In this document: piece after piece, positions 35,540 to 44,522 of the stretch | Numbering within the stretch: the stretch's first letter is position 1 | Layout: every line of letters starts with the position of its first letter | From: Salinibaculum litoreum | Lineage (GTDB): Archaea > Halobacteriota > Halobacteria > Halobacteriales > Haloarculaceae | Assembly: GCA_009789175.1 (NCBI GenBank) | Contig: CP046866.1 | Location: 868,001-932,000, forward strand | DNA length: 64,000 nt | Direction of reading: 5' to 3' | Notes under the pieces: model-generated | Database searches by the model: none | The model's input: the letters and a program-made list of their open reading frames with translations, nothing else | Told to the model about the DNA's origin: nothing | Program-made: the position numbers and the translations under genes

Positions 35540-37095
35540 TGAAGAAAGCACCAAAAGTCAACGAGGTAAACGAGTTTCTTGAGATAGCGAGCGACTTCGA
35601 GAACCCTCTTGAGGTAATTCGTGAGTCGCTGTCGAACGCCTACGACGCTGGTGCCTCAAACGTCGAGATCCGGATCAGGAGTCGTCAGGGTGGCTCTGAT
35701 ATCATCATCGAAGACGATGGGTGTGGGATGAACGAACGCGATTTGGAATCGTTTTTCGACCTCGGTAACTCGCGAAAAACGGATGCGATTGGCTACAAGG
35801 GCCATGGCACGAAGATTTTCTACAAGAGTGACCGCATTGAGGTCACGACTGTCAACGACGGCACGAGCTACCGTGCGGTGATGGAGGATCCCTGGGAGAA
35901 ACTCAATAACAAGGAATTGCCTGAATACGATCTTACGTCGAATGACGTCCGCCGCGGGAACTCAGGAACGAAGATTCAAGTTACGAACTTCCGGTCCGGA
36001 CACGGATTCGATGCCGAGGAGCTGACGTACAACAAAATTCACCACTATCTGAAGTGGAAGACCATCGCTGGGTCGACGGCACACTACTTCGGCGATGGCC
36101 AGCGGGAAATGGATATTACGGTCACGCTGGATGAGGATATCGACGATTCACGCGAGTCGTTGGAGACAACGAACCGACTGGAGTTTCCTGACGAGCAACT
36201 GGAGCCCAGTGACGGTGAGTACCCTGCTGAGCGGATGTGCAAACACTACCCCGCTAGGGAAATCGAAGTCGAGTATGATGGCGGAGAAACACTCCTTCAG
36301 ATGGTCGGGATGGTTGGTGGAAAGGAGACGCGCAACGAATTGCCGACGTATGGACGTCACTCCGCACAATTCGGAATCTGGTTCGCGAAAGATCATATCA
36401 AGGTTGAACGCCTTAACGAGGCAATTTCTCACGACAACGAGTATATTCACTTCTTGTTCGTCGCGAACTGCCAGGATATCGAACTCTCTGCGAACCGTGA
36501 GACGATTCGGAACAAGGCCAGCCCTGTGTATAAGGCCATCCGGGAGGAGGTGGAGTACTACCTCTCGAAGGTGACCCAAGACCCATGGTTCAAGGACTAT
36601 CTGGAAACACGGAAGGAGGGTGAACATCGTCGACGGTCGGCCAAACAAGAGTCGTCGCTGAAAGACCGGAGAGAACGTGTCGAGACGGATGGATTCGCTC
36701 CAGAAAACCAAGCTGAGGTACTTCTGGGACTCGAACGTGCGTCACGGCAGGCCAACACCCGGTCCTTTACCGTGGAAGACTTTGACCCAGCAGCTGACGT
36801 GCATGCAATCGTCCGCCAGAACGGGAAACTACGGAATGCCGCTGTGCATCGTACACTCACGGAGTTATTCGAGGAAGAAGTCCCTCTAGAAAACACGGAG
36901 CTAGCGATTTGTTGGGACAAAGGAGACCCCGCAGAGCTCAGCGAGTATGAACGAAACGGGTACTTCGGTGGTGACGTGTCCTTGGACCTGGATCAAGGTG
37001 GACTTCGCTATCAGAACCACGACGATCAGTTCATAGAAATCGTCGAAGTGAAATCACTGCTCGAAACTGGTGCAGTGCCTCTCGCTAACGATTAA
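35539..37095 (+). CDS. GHKL (Bergerat-fold) ATPase, MORC/Hsp90-like
   Basis: The 518-aa product has the three ATP-site boxes of GHKL proteins: RESLSNAYDA (Glu/Asn, near residue 30), EDDGCGM (near 60) and GYKGHGTK (near 86-93). A transducer-like domain follows, ending near residue 330 (QDIELSANRETIRN), then a charged helical region and a C-terminal beta domain. MORC, MutL and Hsp90 ATPases use this fold to clamp on DNA or protein. It starts on the last base of the dpdA stop, so translation is likely coupled. An IS inserted 40 bases after its stop now separates it from the DUF262 gene. Confidence 0.8.
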   Translation: MKKAPKVNEVNEFLEIASDFENPLEVIRESLSNAYDAGASNVEIRIRSRQGGSDIIIEDDGCGMNERDLESFFDLGNSRKTDAIGYKGHGTKIFYKSDRIEVTTVNDGTSYRAVMEDPWEKLNNKELPEYDLTSNDVRRGNSGTKIQVTNFRSGHGFDAEELTYNKIHHYLKWKTIAGSTAHYFGDGQREMDITVTLDEDIDDSRESLETTNRLEFPDEQLEPSDGEYPAERMCKHYPAREIEVEYDGGETLLQMVGMVGGKETRNELPTYGRHSAQFGIWFAKDHIKVERLNEAISHDNEYIHFLFVANCQDIELSANRETIRNKASPVYKAIREEVEYYLSKVTQDPWFKDYLETRKEGEHRRRSAKQESSLKDRRERVETDGFAPENQAEVLLGLERASRQANTRSFTVEDFDPAADVHAIVRQNGKLRNAAVHRTLTELFEEEVPLENTELAICWDKGDPAELSEYERNGYFGGDVSLDLDQGGLRYQNHDDQFIEIVEVKSLLETGAVPLAND

Positions 37096-37135
37096 TCAAG
37101 TCAGACAGGGTTTCATAGAACGGACCACAAGATGT

Positions 37136-38247
37136 TGCACTGTTGAATGGAAGACGGCGCTAGTATTGGAATAATGATATTCAGCTTTCCACCAGTAGCG
37201 GTGCTCTCTCAGCGGATTCTTAGACCGGACGATTCAATTTCAGCCGCCTTGTGCGGTGACCAAAACATCAGTTTCACAAGATACCGCACGAAGTATGAGG
37301 TGGACGATGGCGACGCCTCTCCTCGATACGTCCAGAGAAGGGGAGCAGGCGGCGAGCTCTAACTCGCCGCCTGCGTTAGGTTATGTACGATGCACTTGCG
37401 CGTGAGCTCCCGGAATTGGCCGTGCCAACTCCGGGAGCGGATCTCGTCGCCGTCGTCCTTCAACATCGCAAACACCGTCTCGCTCATTGACCGCTGATTG
37501 TAGACATCGTCGTCAATTCGAGCGTTGTGAGCTTTCTTGAGCGCGTTTTGCTCGCAGTGTTTGATCACTGGACGCGTTGATGCATCACGACAAGCTTCCC
37601 TGAGTTCGCTCCATGAGTACATCTTGTCCGCCAGCAGTGCCTGCAGGTCTTCGGCGTTTCGCCGAAAGACCTGCAGCCCAATATGGCCGTCATAGGCTTT
37701 CTTCGTCGTGAAATGAGCGTCCATGATGGCCAGTGACTCCGTGTCGACGAGCAGCGTCGTCTTCATGGCATTGAACGAGTAGCCGACACGATTGCGGTAG
37801 TGTGAGCTGGCTTGATCGCGCTGGAAGCCGCTGGCGTCAATCGACGCCGTTCCCGACAGCCCCGCCTGCTCCGCTGACCGGCGGAGCAGGCGGCGCAACT
37901 CTTGCATCGGAAATTCACCGTCCCACACGCTGAACGACGTGAAGTCAGGCGATTCCTCAAGGTCAAACACGTCGAGGATTCCCGGCATCTCGTTCAGGTA
38001 GTCTTCGAACTGCCGGAGCGGTTTGTTGACCTCCTCTTTGAGCAAGAGTAGCGCGATCTTCGTGGCCTTATCGTACCCGTCGTCGCCGTCGGCGACGGCG
38101 GGTACGTCTGACTCTTCTACGTGGGTCGTGGCAAACTCGTGAAATGCCTGTGTAAGGTTCCTGAGCCGTCCCATACCACCAGACGGCGTCCAAATCCCCT
38201 GAAATCAGCGATACAATCCGCAGAGGGCGTCAGCATTCAACGGAGCA
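37136..38247 (-). mobile_element. IS5-type insertion sequence, 1112 bp, with 8-bp target duplication
   Basis: Ends TGCACTGTTGAATG (37136 on) and, as complement, TGCTCCGTTGAATG (ending 38247), 12 of 14 bases matching. Flanked by CAAGATGT at 37128-37135 and 38248-38255. The transposase is on the minus strand. It lies between the GHKL and DUF262 genes without breaking either. Confidence 0.85.
37359..38174 (-). CDS. IS5-family transposase
   Basis: The 271-aa product has DDE residues at ASIDASGFQRDQASSHY, at ALLADKMYSW, and at SMSETVFAMLKDD, with NAMKTTLLVDTESLAI between them as in haloarchaeal IS5-type enzymes. It is intact. It resembles the transposase at 27239-28108 in layout but not closely in sequence, though the terminal repeats share TGTTGAAT. 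Its GC-rich codons stand out from the surrounding genes. Confidence 0.9.
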   Translation of the reverse strand: MGRLRNLTQAFHEFATTHVEESDVPAVADGDDGYDKATKIALLLLKEEVNKPLRQFEDYLNEMPGILDVFDLEESPDFTSFSVWDGEFPMQELRRLLRRSAEQAGLSGTASIDASGFQRDQASSHYRNRVGYSFNAMKTTLLVDTESLAIMDAHFTTKKAYDGHIGLQVFRRNAEDLQALLADKMYSWSELREACRDASTRPVIKHCEQNALKKAHNARIDDDVYNQRSMSETVFAMLKDDGDEIRSRSWHGQFRELTRKCIVHNLTQAAS

Positions 38248-38435
38248 CAAGATGTTGTTTGTGCTCGAATTTTAGCGAATCAGCTGTTAGAATGAGTCTG
38301 CGTACTGACCACGGATGGAGACTGTCATCTTCCGCTGATGTTTGCGGGACGCCCTGAGTAGTGCGTGTATAGCTGGTACAGGACGAAATATAATATCCAG
38401 CATCCAGATCATAAGGGTCAAAAATGCAAAGAAGT

Positions 38436-38446
38436 ATTTAAATTAA
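38436..38446 (+). promoter_or_regulatory. TATA box of the DUF262/HNH gene
   Basis: ATTTAAATTAA lies 60-70 bases before the ATG at 38505, predicting a transcript start near 38,465 and a leader of about 40 bases. A 12-codon frame (38460-38498, ending 6 bases before the start) overlaps the predicted transcript start, so it may or may not be transcribed. No other gene lies in 38,256-38,504. Confidence 0.55.
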
Positions 38447-38504
38447 TAACATTTTCTCTATGGCATCTCTGTTAAAGATGTCACGGGATTTCAAGTAAGA
38501 GGGT

Positions 38505-41500
38505 ATGATTGATGTGAGTATGCCGAACGATTCGCTTGAGGAAGTAGCCTCGAAGATTCTCACGTACACTGATGACAAATACAAAGAGGAATACCCCAGC
38601 ACTCACAAATACAACGTCCCGACCCGGCTAAAACAGCTTGAGCAGCGAGTTGCAGGCTTTGACGACGATGACCCGGTTTACGACATCGATACCGAATCTG
38701 TCCACGAGTATCTGATCCGGCTTGACGACGATGAGCTGTTTACATCAAGTGCCTTTCTCGGACATATACTGAACCCTCCAGTAAGCAGCTTAGTCATCCC
38801 AGATTACCAGCGTGACTACTCTTGGAAGACTCCAAATAATCGTCGCTATTGGATCGACATCAAAACCCTGTTGCACAGCATCACCGATCAAGGCCCACAG
38901 CAACGAGAGAAGTACATGGGTTCGGCATATCTCTCCGACGAATCAGATAATCTCGAAATCATTGATGGCCAACAGCGGGTCACAACATCCTTATTGCTAT
39001 TGTTAAATATAAAACATTATTTCGACTTGCTCCAGCCGCATGTGGTGGAGAATGCGAATGAAAATTTCAAAGCCTTCTTTAACCATTTCACCGGCTCTGA
39101 CCATCTCGAACAGATGCTGTATCCCTCTGGAGGCGAGCCCGTCTTGAAGCCAAACGAGAGCGATGAGAGCTACTTCAATGCTATCTTTGCTAAGGAAGAC
39201 GTGCTCCTTGAGCAGTACTTAGACGACATTGAGACGGCGGAAGGACCTGGCGGTGTAATCGGTGATGAAAAATTACTGCGAAACGAACTCGGATATCCCC
39301 CCCATGAGGTGGATGAGTTATCGCCTGTCCCTGATGGAAAGAATTTCGTACAAAAGCAATCGAATCGGTTGCTTCGGGAAGCGTTCACATTCTATCGGGA
39401 GCAAATTGGCGAGCTAATCAACCAGCAACGCGTGCTTGGGGAAGATAGGGAGCTAACGGTAAATATCATTACTGCTAGTTCTAACCGAGTGCATCTCCAG
39501 GCAGGTACCTCTCCAAGCAGTGATGATCAGTTAGCCAATGTTCCTGTCGCTGATGCTCACGTCTATTATCTTTCTGGTGAAGGAGATTCCAGCGATGGGT
39601 ATATGGAGGAGCTGTCTGAGGAAACATATCAGGGTACTACTGATGCCTATGGAAAATTAGAGGTTGATTTCGAAACAGCCCCGGATGACGGGGGCAGGAT
39701 AGTAGTCAGGAGCGGTTACGAGACGGAAACAATTAATTTCTCTGCTATTTCTGAGCTAGAACCGGACAGGATCTCGATTGTTTCCCAGACTGAGAACAAA
39801 CTAATAGTCGCTGCTCGAAACGATGAAGGTGGACAACCGGAGACGACCATTGAAGTCAATGGGACTAGTAACGAAACTGATGAAAATGGGGTTGCGGTCT
39901 TCAATCTTAATAATATCGACCCCCTGGCCACTGATGGGAATAGCGTTTATCAAATCCGGCTTTCCGATGGGACAACTCGGGATGTCGCAAGTGACTCAAT
40001 AACTGCCAGTGAGTATTGGCCTATCACTTACGGAGACTTCGAGAATCCAGTAGAAAAGTCCCGTATCCTTATCAACCTCGTTTTCGTGTTGCTGCATTCA
40101 ATCCGAATAGTGTATGCGGAGTTTGGGATTCCAAACAAACAATATAAAATAGATATCTTCCAGTCGCTTAACGATAGAGGGGAAGAGCTCGACATCCGAG
40201 ATATTATTCGGGCTAGGGTTATCGCAAAAGAGGTGGACAATGTTGGTGCTTGGAGAGAAATTGACGACCGGTTTGATGGTGAGCCTGAGGATATCGAGGA
40301 CTTCCTAAAGCAGTACATTACTGCTGAACAGGGGCTAACTAAGCCCGATAGCGACGATGTCAAATCGTTATTCGCGCTTCATGAAGCCACGGTTGGTGAC
40401 GCAGAGTCTATTTTAGTAGGCGATGTAAATGACGCCGAAACCAAGCTGGCCGAACTTGAGACGTACTCCAAGCGATACAAAGAAATCAGCCAAGCAACGC
40501 TCCCCCCAGCCAGCTCAGGGGAGATACAGGGATTTACACGAAGTCATGCGTCTGGAAGTCAGAACCCGAGTCAGGAAGAGCAAAATCTGCGGGAGGAGTG
40601 TGAGACGTTATTTGGCTATCTCAACGAGGTTGGCAAGGTTTGGCAACCGTTCGTTCTTGGACTTTATTATGACTTTGCGCAAACAGATGGAAGGGGAAAG
40701 AAGTTTAACGACGTACTGAAAGTTCTCGTCAAAATTATCTATCGGTATACCCCATACGGGGAAGGTATTTCCTCGTCCATCGCGAGAACGTATCTCCACG
40801 ATATGGCCAAAAACCTTGTTGACGAGCAGCTTGACGTGAACGACTCAGACGACATCATCAGGAGACTCAAGTCCGATCTCCCGGATGACTTGGAATTGGA
40901 GGAAGTTGCCCGCCGGTTTGCGACACGACGAAACTGGCAGTCGGACACGGTCAAGTCTTTGTATGCACGCCACATTGACATCAAGCTCAGTCAGCAGGCG
41001 GAGGAGGGTCAATATATAACTCGGCAGTTCGAACGCACCAGCGAAGATGAGTTGACCATTGAGCATATTTTCCCTTCTTCGCTGGGACTAAACGCCAACA
41101 GTGAGAGTCCGAAGCGATGGCTTGAGGTCTATTTCTACCCCGTTAACAGCGATTCGCTGGAAACGTTGGTTGACGAACTGGAAGTCGATGGTGACGGTCA
41201 AGCCGATGATGTCGAAATGCTGCGCCAGAAATTCGTGAACGAGATTGGTAATATGATTCCGCTCATTCACGCGGAAAATGCCTCGGTGTCTGACCGGATG
41301 TTCTCGAAGAAGCTCACCTACTATTTCCTTGTCGGAATGACCGAAATGAAAAATACGGACGAATACCTCTACAACGAGCACTCCTTAGCTGACCTTGTCC
41401 CACTCATCGAGGCGTTCGTCGATAAGGCTGGCTACAGTGAGGACGTCGCAGCCAGCATCTTTGGGTTGTTAGTAGAAAGTGGGGACACAGCACAGCAAGA

Positions 41501-41855
41501 AACGATTTCAGATGCTTTGATACAGTACGATATCGATGCAGATGCCATCTCATCAACCGAGCTGACAACGGACGTTGACTCCAATTCCACAGTCAAAGAC
41601 AAAATTCGGTCTATGCTCGAACGCGACACGATAGATGAAACGGACAAAGGAACCCTAAGCATCGTGAAAACCTACAACCACAAATGGACTGTCGAAGATA
41701 CTAAAGATCGCAAAGAACATCTCATTCGTGAGATGCTGAAAACGTTAGCCTTCGAAGACGAGTACGACCCGAGCGAAGATGATGAGGCAAACTTTGGTAC
41801 TGACCTCCAGACAGCAATCGACGACGACTACGAGAAACGAATTGATCTTCGCTAA
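38505..41855 (+). CDS. DUF262-DUF1524 (GmrSD/DpdB-like) protein with an internal Ig-like insertion
   Basis: The 1116-aa product begins with a DUF262 (ParB-superfamily) domain: IPDYQRDYSWK near 100 and IIDGQQRVTTSLLLL near 152. It is interrupted at about 318-500 by two Ig/carboxypeptidase-regulatory-like units (VPVADAHVYYLSGEG ... DAYGKLEV; ETTIEVNGTSNETDENG), then resumes (FQSLNDRGEELDIRDIIRA). A DUF1524 HNH-type domain follows with LTIEHIFPSSLG near 850 and GNMIPLIHAEN. GmrSD enzymes of this build cut modified DNA using NTP. DndB/DpdB proteins share the DGQxR motif and act in DNA modification. Which role applies here is open. ATG at 38505; ATG at 38520 is possible. Confidence 0.8.
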   Translation: MIDVSMPNDSLEEVASKILTYTDDKYKEEYPSTHKYNVPTRLKQLEQRVAGFDDDDPVYDIDTESVHEYLIRLDDDELFTSSAFLGHILNPPVSSLVIPDYQRDYSWKTPNNRRYWIDIKTLLHSITDQGPQQREKYMGSAYLSDESDNLEIIDGQQRVTTSLLLLLNIKHYFDLLQPHVVENANENFKAFFNHFTGSDHLEQMLYPSGGEPVLKPNESDESYFNAIFAKEDVLLEQYLDDIETAEGPGGVIGDEKLLRNELGYPPHEVDELSPVPDGKNFVQKQSNRLLREAFTFYREQIGELINQQRVLGEDRELTVNIITASSNRVHLQAGTSPSSDDQLANVPVADAHVYYLSGEGDSSDGYMEELSEETYQGTTDAYGKLEVDFETAPDDGGRIVVRSGYETETINFSAISELEPDRISIVSQTENKLIVAARNDEGGQPETTIEVNGTSNETDENGVAVFNLNNIDPLATDGNSVYQIRLSDGTTRDVASDSITASEYWPITYGDFENPVEKSRILINLVFVLLHSIRIVYAEFGIPNKQYKIDIFQSLNDRGEELDIRDIIRARVIAKEVDNVGAWREIDDRFDGEPEDIEDFLKQYITAEQGLTKPDSDDVKSLFALHEATVGDAESILVGDVNDAETKLAELETYSKRYKEISQATLPPASSGEIQGFTRSHASGSQNPSQEEQNLREECETLFGYLNEVGKVWQPFVLGLYYDFAQTDGRGKKFNDVLKVLVKIIYRYTPYGEGISSSIARTYLHDMAKNLVDEQLDVNDSDDIIRRLKSDLPDDLELEEVARRFATRRNWQSDTVKSLYARHIDIKLSQQAEEGQYITRQFERTSEDELTIEHIFPSSLGLNANSESPKRWLEVYFYPVNSDSLETLVDELEVDGDGQADDVEMLRQKFVNEIGNMIPLIHAENASVSDRMFSKKLTYYFLVGMTEMKNTDEYLYNEHSLADLVPLIEAFVDKAGYSEDVAASIFGLLVESGDTAQQETISDALIQYDIDADAISSTELTTDVDSNSTVKDKIRSMLERDTIDETDKGTLSIVKTYNHKWTVEDTKDRKEHLIREMLKTLAFEDEYDPSEDDEANFGTDLQTAIDDDYEKRIDLR

Positions 41856-41929
41856 TCGTCTGAGAATGAGATTGAGTATATGTAATGTTCTATCACACCA
41901 TTGATAAACCAGACAAGAACTGTCTGTAG

Positions 41930-43933
41930 TTAGTCCCGAGTGACGCCATCGGCTGAGCTATCGAGGTAGTCGAGGAGTTCCTGAACGTTGCTGTTACGGA
42001 AATACTCCGTTAGCTGAAGCGCCTTCGGGTCTCGTGGCAAGGTTTCCCCACGGCCGTAGCGGTCGAATGCATTTTCGAGGACCTGCCGGTACGTTTTGCT
42101 CGTCACGTAGCCCAATATCGTATCGTACTGTTCCCCGTAGGCTTCTAAGAAATCGACGGTTCGATCGGTAACCAACTCTATCTGCTCTTTGTCCTCCTTT
42201 GCGAGGACGTAGTCATACTCTAAAACGGGATCGGCGCGCTCGCATTCCTGTGGCACCGGACCGTACATCCCCGATATTGTTACTTTTTGAATGTCATCTG
42301 ATCTGGATCCAAGTTTATCGAAGAGGACCGAATGTGTTCGCGACTTCGAATACGGCTTCTTCTGGCTACACGGAATAAACAGGAGTGTGTCTTTGTCGCC
42401 CTGAGGCTCATACGACCGGGTCAGGACGTTGAAATCGCTCGGGTGGTGCTTAAGTGAGATGCGGCGGGAGTTTGTGTCCTTTTCGACGCCTGCATCCCAC
42501 TTTGAGAGCGTCGCTTGATCACTTGTCAATGACGACCCTGGCAAGAGGTCGTAAGCCTCGCGCGCAGCGACATCGTTCCGGAGTTGTTTGTCGCGGAGTT
42601 GTGCCTCCTGCAGTCCTTTTTTGATGTCGTCGTGCTCTCTGGCAAACCCAATCACGTAGTCGAGAAGGTTTCCTTCCTGGATAGCGTCTCGGACACGTCG
42701 CAATTCTTCATTGTATACCTCGAAATTGTGTCGTGCCAGTAACGCGTAGTAGTCACTCTTGATGGGCTCGTCATTTTCTTTGCGCTCTTGACGCTCATCG
42801 TAGGTCAGGTCAGTGTTCAGTTCCTCGAGTAACTTCTCGTAACTGACTCCGTCGTCGCCACACAGAAGGCATTCTGGCAGGTCACATGGGAAACTGCCGT
42901 CCGGACGCAGTTCGCCTGAAAGTTCGTCGAGCTTGTAGTGGCTCCACGACTCAGGGTGTGTGTACTTTTTGTAGCGGGCAGTTTGCATGTGAGTCGAACA
43001 GTCAAACGAATCTACGCCAAGTAGTGAGAGCAGTCCAACTTGCTTGCCCCCAACCCCGAAGACGTGGAGTCCGAGTTCGTCGTCTCTGGCTTCTGGGATG
43101 GCGTCCTTGGCTCCCTGGACGATGTCAACGAGGACGTCCATGCTGCTCCTCAACGGAACTAACGAGCCGACCGCAAACCCCTCAAATGAGCTATCAAGCT
43201 CTAAATCAGCAACTCTCTCGATGAACGTTCCGACGTACCAGTTGATCGTTTCGTAGTCGTGTCCGTGCAATGCAATATAGACGCTCGGTTCCTCACCAGC
43301 GGCTTTCCTTTCACGGAGACGCTCTGCCGCTCGACTGTTGATTTCGAAGTTTTCTTCGAGCCGGGAAGGGTCGTCGAGAATTCGGAGACATTCGACTGCG
43401 CTATCGATACTGCGCTCCATTCGCTCGACTTTCTCCTCTTCCTTGAGATCGGGCGGGATCGGATAGTCAAGAGTCGCGACGATATCTGCTCCGAAATCGA
43501 GTTGTAGTCCCAGTATACTCTTCGGGTCGGTGTATAGTCCCCACTCGTTTGGCGTCCCACCTTTCTCTGGTGCTTCCCCGAACGTATTGGAGTTCATCAG
43601 CTTGAATCCGCCAGAGTCGATGAACACTGGTGCATTCAGGTCCTCGAAGTGTTCGTAGAAGGTTCTCGGACGCCAGAATTCATTGAGGTTCTCCGGCGAA
43701 ACTCCGTAGTCTGTAAAACTCATCGTCTGGAACATGACTCCCTGCAGGTGATCCTTTGAGATGAGCTTCTCCCGCATTCTTCGCCAGACGCCGCCAGACT
43801 CGTGCGTAGTTCCACCGATAAGGTTGACGACGGGAAAGAGGGCTGGTGTTTCGACATCTCCATGTGAAGTCTGTAACTCTCCCAACCGCCCGTAGCCATC
43901 ATCTCCGACTGTCTTCACACGGAAACTCATCAA
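41930..43933 (-). CDS. DpdA-like transglycosylase fused to an archaeosine-synthase (ArcS) core domain
   Basis: Residues 1-400 are a complete TGT-type catalytic domain: FIDSGGFKLMNS (Asp near 104), ATLDYPIPPDL, IALHGHDYE, AVGSLVPL, VDSFDCSTH (nucleophile Asp near 309), and zinc ligands CDLPECLLC near 349 with a later His. Residues about 515-640 match the ArcS core with PCSQKKPYSKSRTH (near 520-533), an exact fit to the PCx3KPYx2Sx2H motif of archaeosine synthase, then SGMYGPVPQECE and YDYV. No PUA tRNA-binding domain follows. ArcS acts on preQ0 already placed in tRNA; a TGT active site plus ArcS motif without PUA suggests both steps on another substrate, probably DNA. Convergent with the DUF262 gene. 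Confidence 0.8.
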   Translation of the reverse strand: MMSFRVKTVGDDGYGRLGELQTSHGDVETPALFPVVNLIGGTTHESGGVWRRMREKLISKDHLQGVMFQTMSFTDYGVSPENLNEFWRPRTFYEHFEDLNAPVFIDSGGFKLMNSNTFGEAPEKGGTPNEWGLYTDPKSILGLQLDFGADIVATLDYPIPPDLKEEEKVERMERSIDSAVECLRILDDPSRLEENFEINSRAAERLRERKAAGEEPSVYIALHGHDYETINWYVGTFIERVADLELDSSFEGFAVGSLVPLRSSMDVLVDIVQGAKDAIPEARDDELGLHVFGVGGKQVGLLSLLGVDSFDCSTHMQTARYKKYTHPESWSHYKLDELSGELRPDGSFPCDLPECLLCGDDGVSYEKLLEELNTDLTYDERQERKENDEPIKSDYYALLARHNFEVYNEELRRVRDAIQEGNLLDYVIGFAREHDDIKKGLQEAQLRDKQLRNDVAAREAYDLLPGSSLTSDQATLSKWDAGVEKDTNSRRISLKHHPSDFNVLTRSYEPQGDKDTLLFIPCSQKKPYSKSRTHSVLFDKLGSRSDDIQKVTISGMYGPVPQECERADPVLEYDYVLAKEDKEQIELVTDRTVDFLEAYGEQYDTILGYVTSKTYRQVLENAFDRYGRGETLPRDPKALQLTEYFRNSNVQELLDYLDSSADGVTRD

Positions 43934-44051
43934 TCAGCGATAGATATCGGAGCCCGGCTCATAGTCCCTTCGCTATATTCTATGAGTAGCCAAGGAACTG
44001 GCCTTGAGGTCAAACCAAAACTACAACCGATGTGCGAATCACGTCCAGCTC

Positions 44052-44462
44052 ATGACCACTCCTCCACCTGTAGACGAATACGATTCAGTTACAGAAGCCG
44101 AGGATGATGTTCGCTCACGTCTTGAGATCCTTTCTGAAAGTGAGCAGTGGCTCTCAGAGCCGATGCTAGAGACCGTGATTCCAGTGTGGACGGATGCACT
44201 CAGCTCTTTTAGTGCAAAAACTACTGTCTCTGAACAGGATGCTGTCGCGCTAGAGCAAATCGAACAGTTGTATAGCCACTCCAGTGAACGCCTACAGCGC
44301 AGAGCCGAACTTCTCGGCTCTGGGAAGATGTCGACTCTTGAGAAGGGTCACGTACTCTTTATTGTACTCTTCCGAAACCTCCAACGGAAGTTCGCTGAGA
44401 AGGCCAATATGAATCCACACAAGCTTCGGGTTCTGTTAGATGATCGGTACTCGGTAGACTGA
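44052..44462 (+). CDS. Unrecognised 136-aa helical protein
   Basis: Start at the ATG at 44052 (MTTPPPVDEYDS); the frame extends upstream to 44004 but those codons look non-coding. The product is acidic and helical with no motif I recognise; a stretch TLEKGHVLFIVLFRNLQRKF is mildly hydrophobic. It is divergent from the DpdA-ArcS fusion gene (118-base gap) and convergent with the integrase gene. It could be a small regulator of either neighbour. Function unknown. Confidence 0.6.
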   Translation: MTTPPPVDEYDSVTEAEDDVRSRLEILSESEQWLSEPMLETVIPVWTDALSSFSAKTTVSEQDAVALEQIEQLYSHSSERLQRRAELLGSGKMSTLEKGHVLFIVLFRNLQRKFAEKANMNPHKLRVLLDDRYSVD

Positions 44463-44522
44463 GTTAGACAATCGAGAACGATTTGCAATCCACATTCTCA
44501 CCTACTTCGCAGCAGGTTCTGT

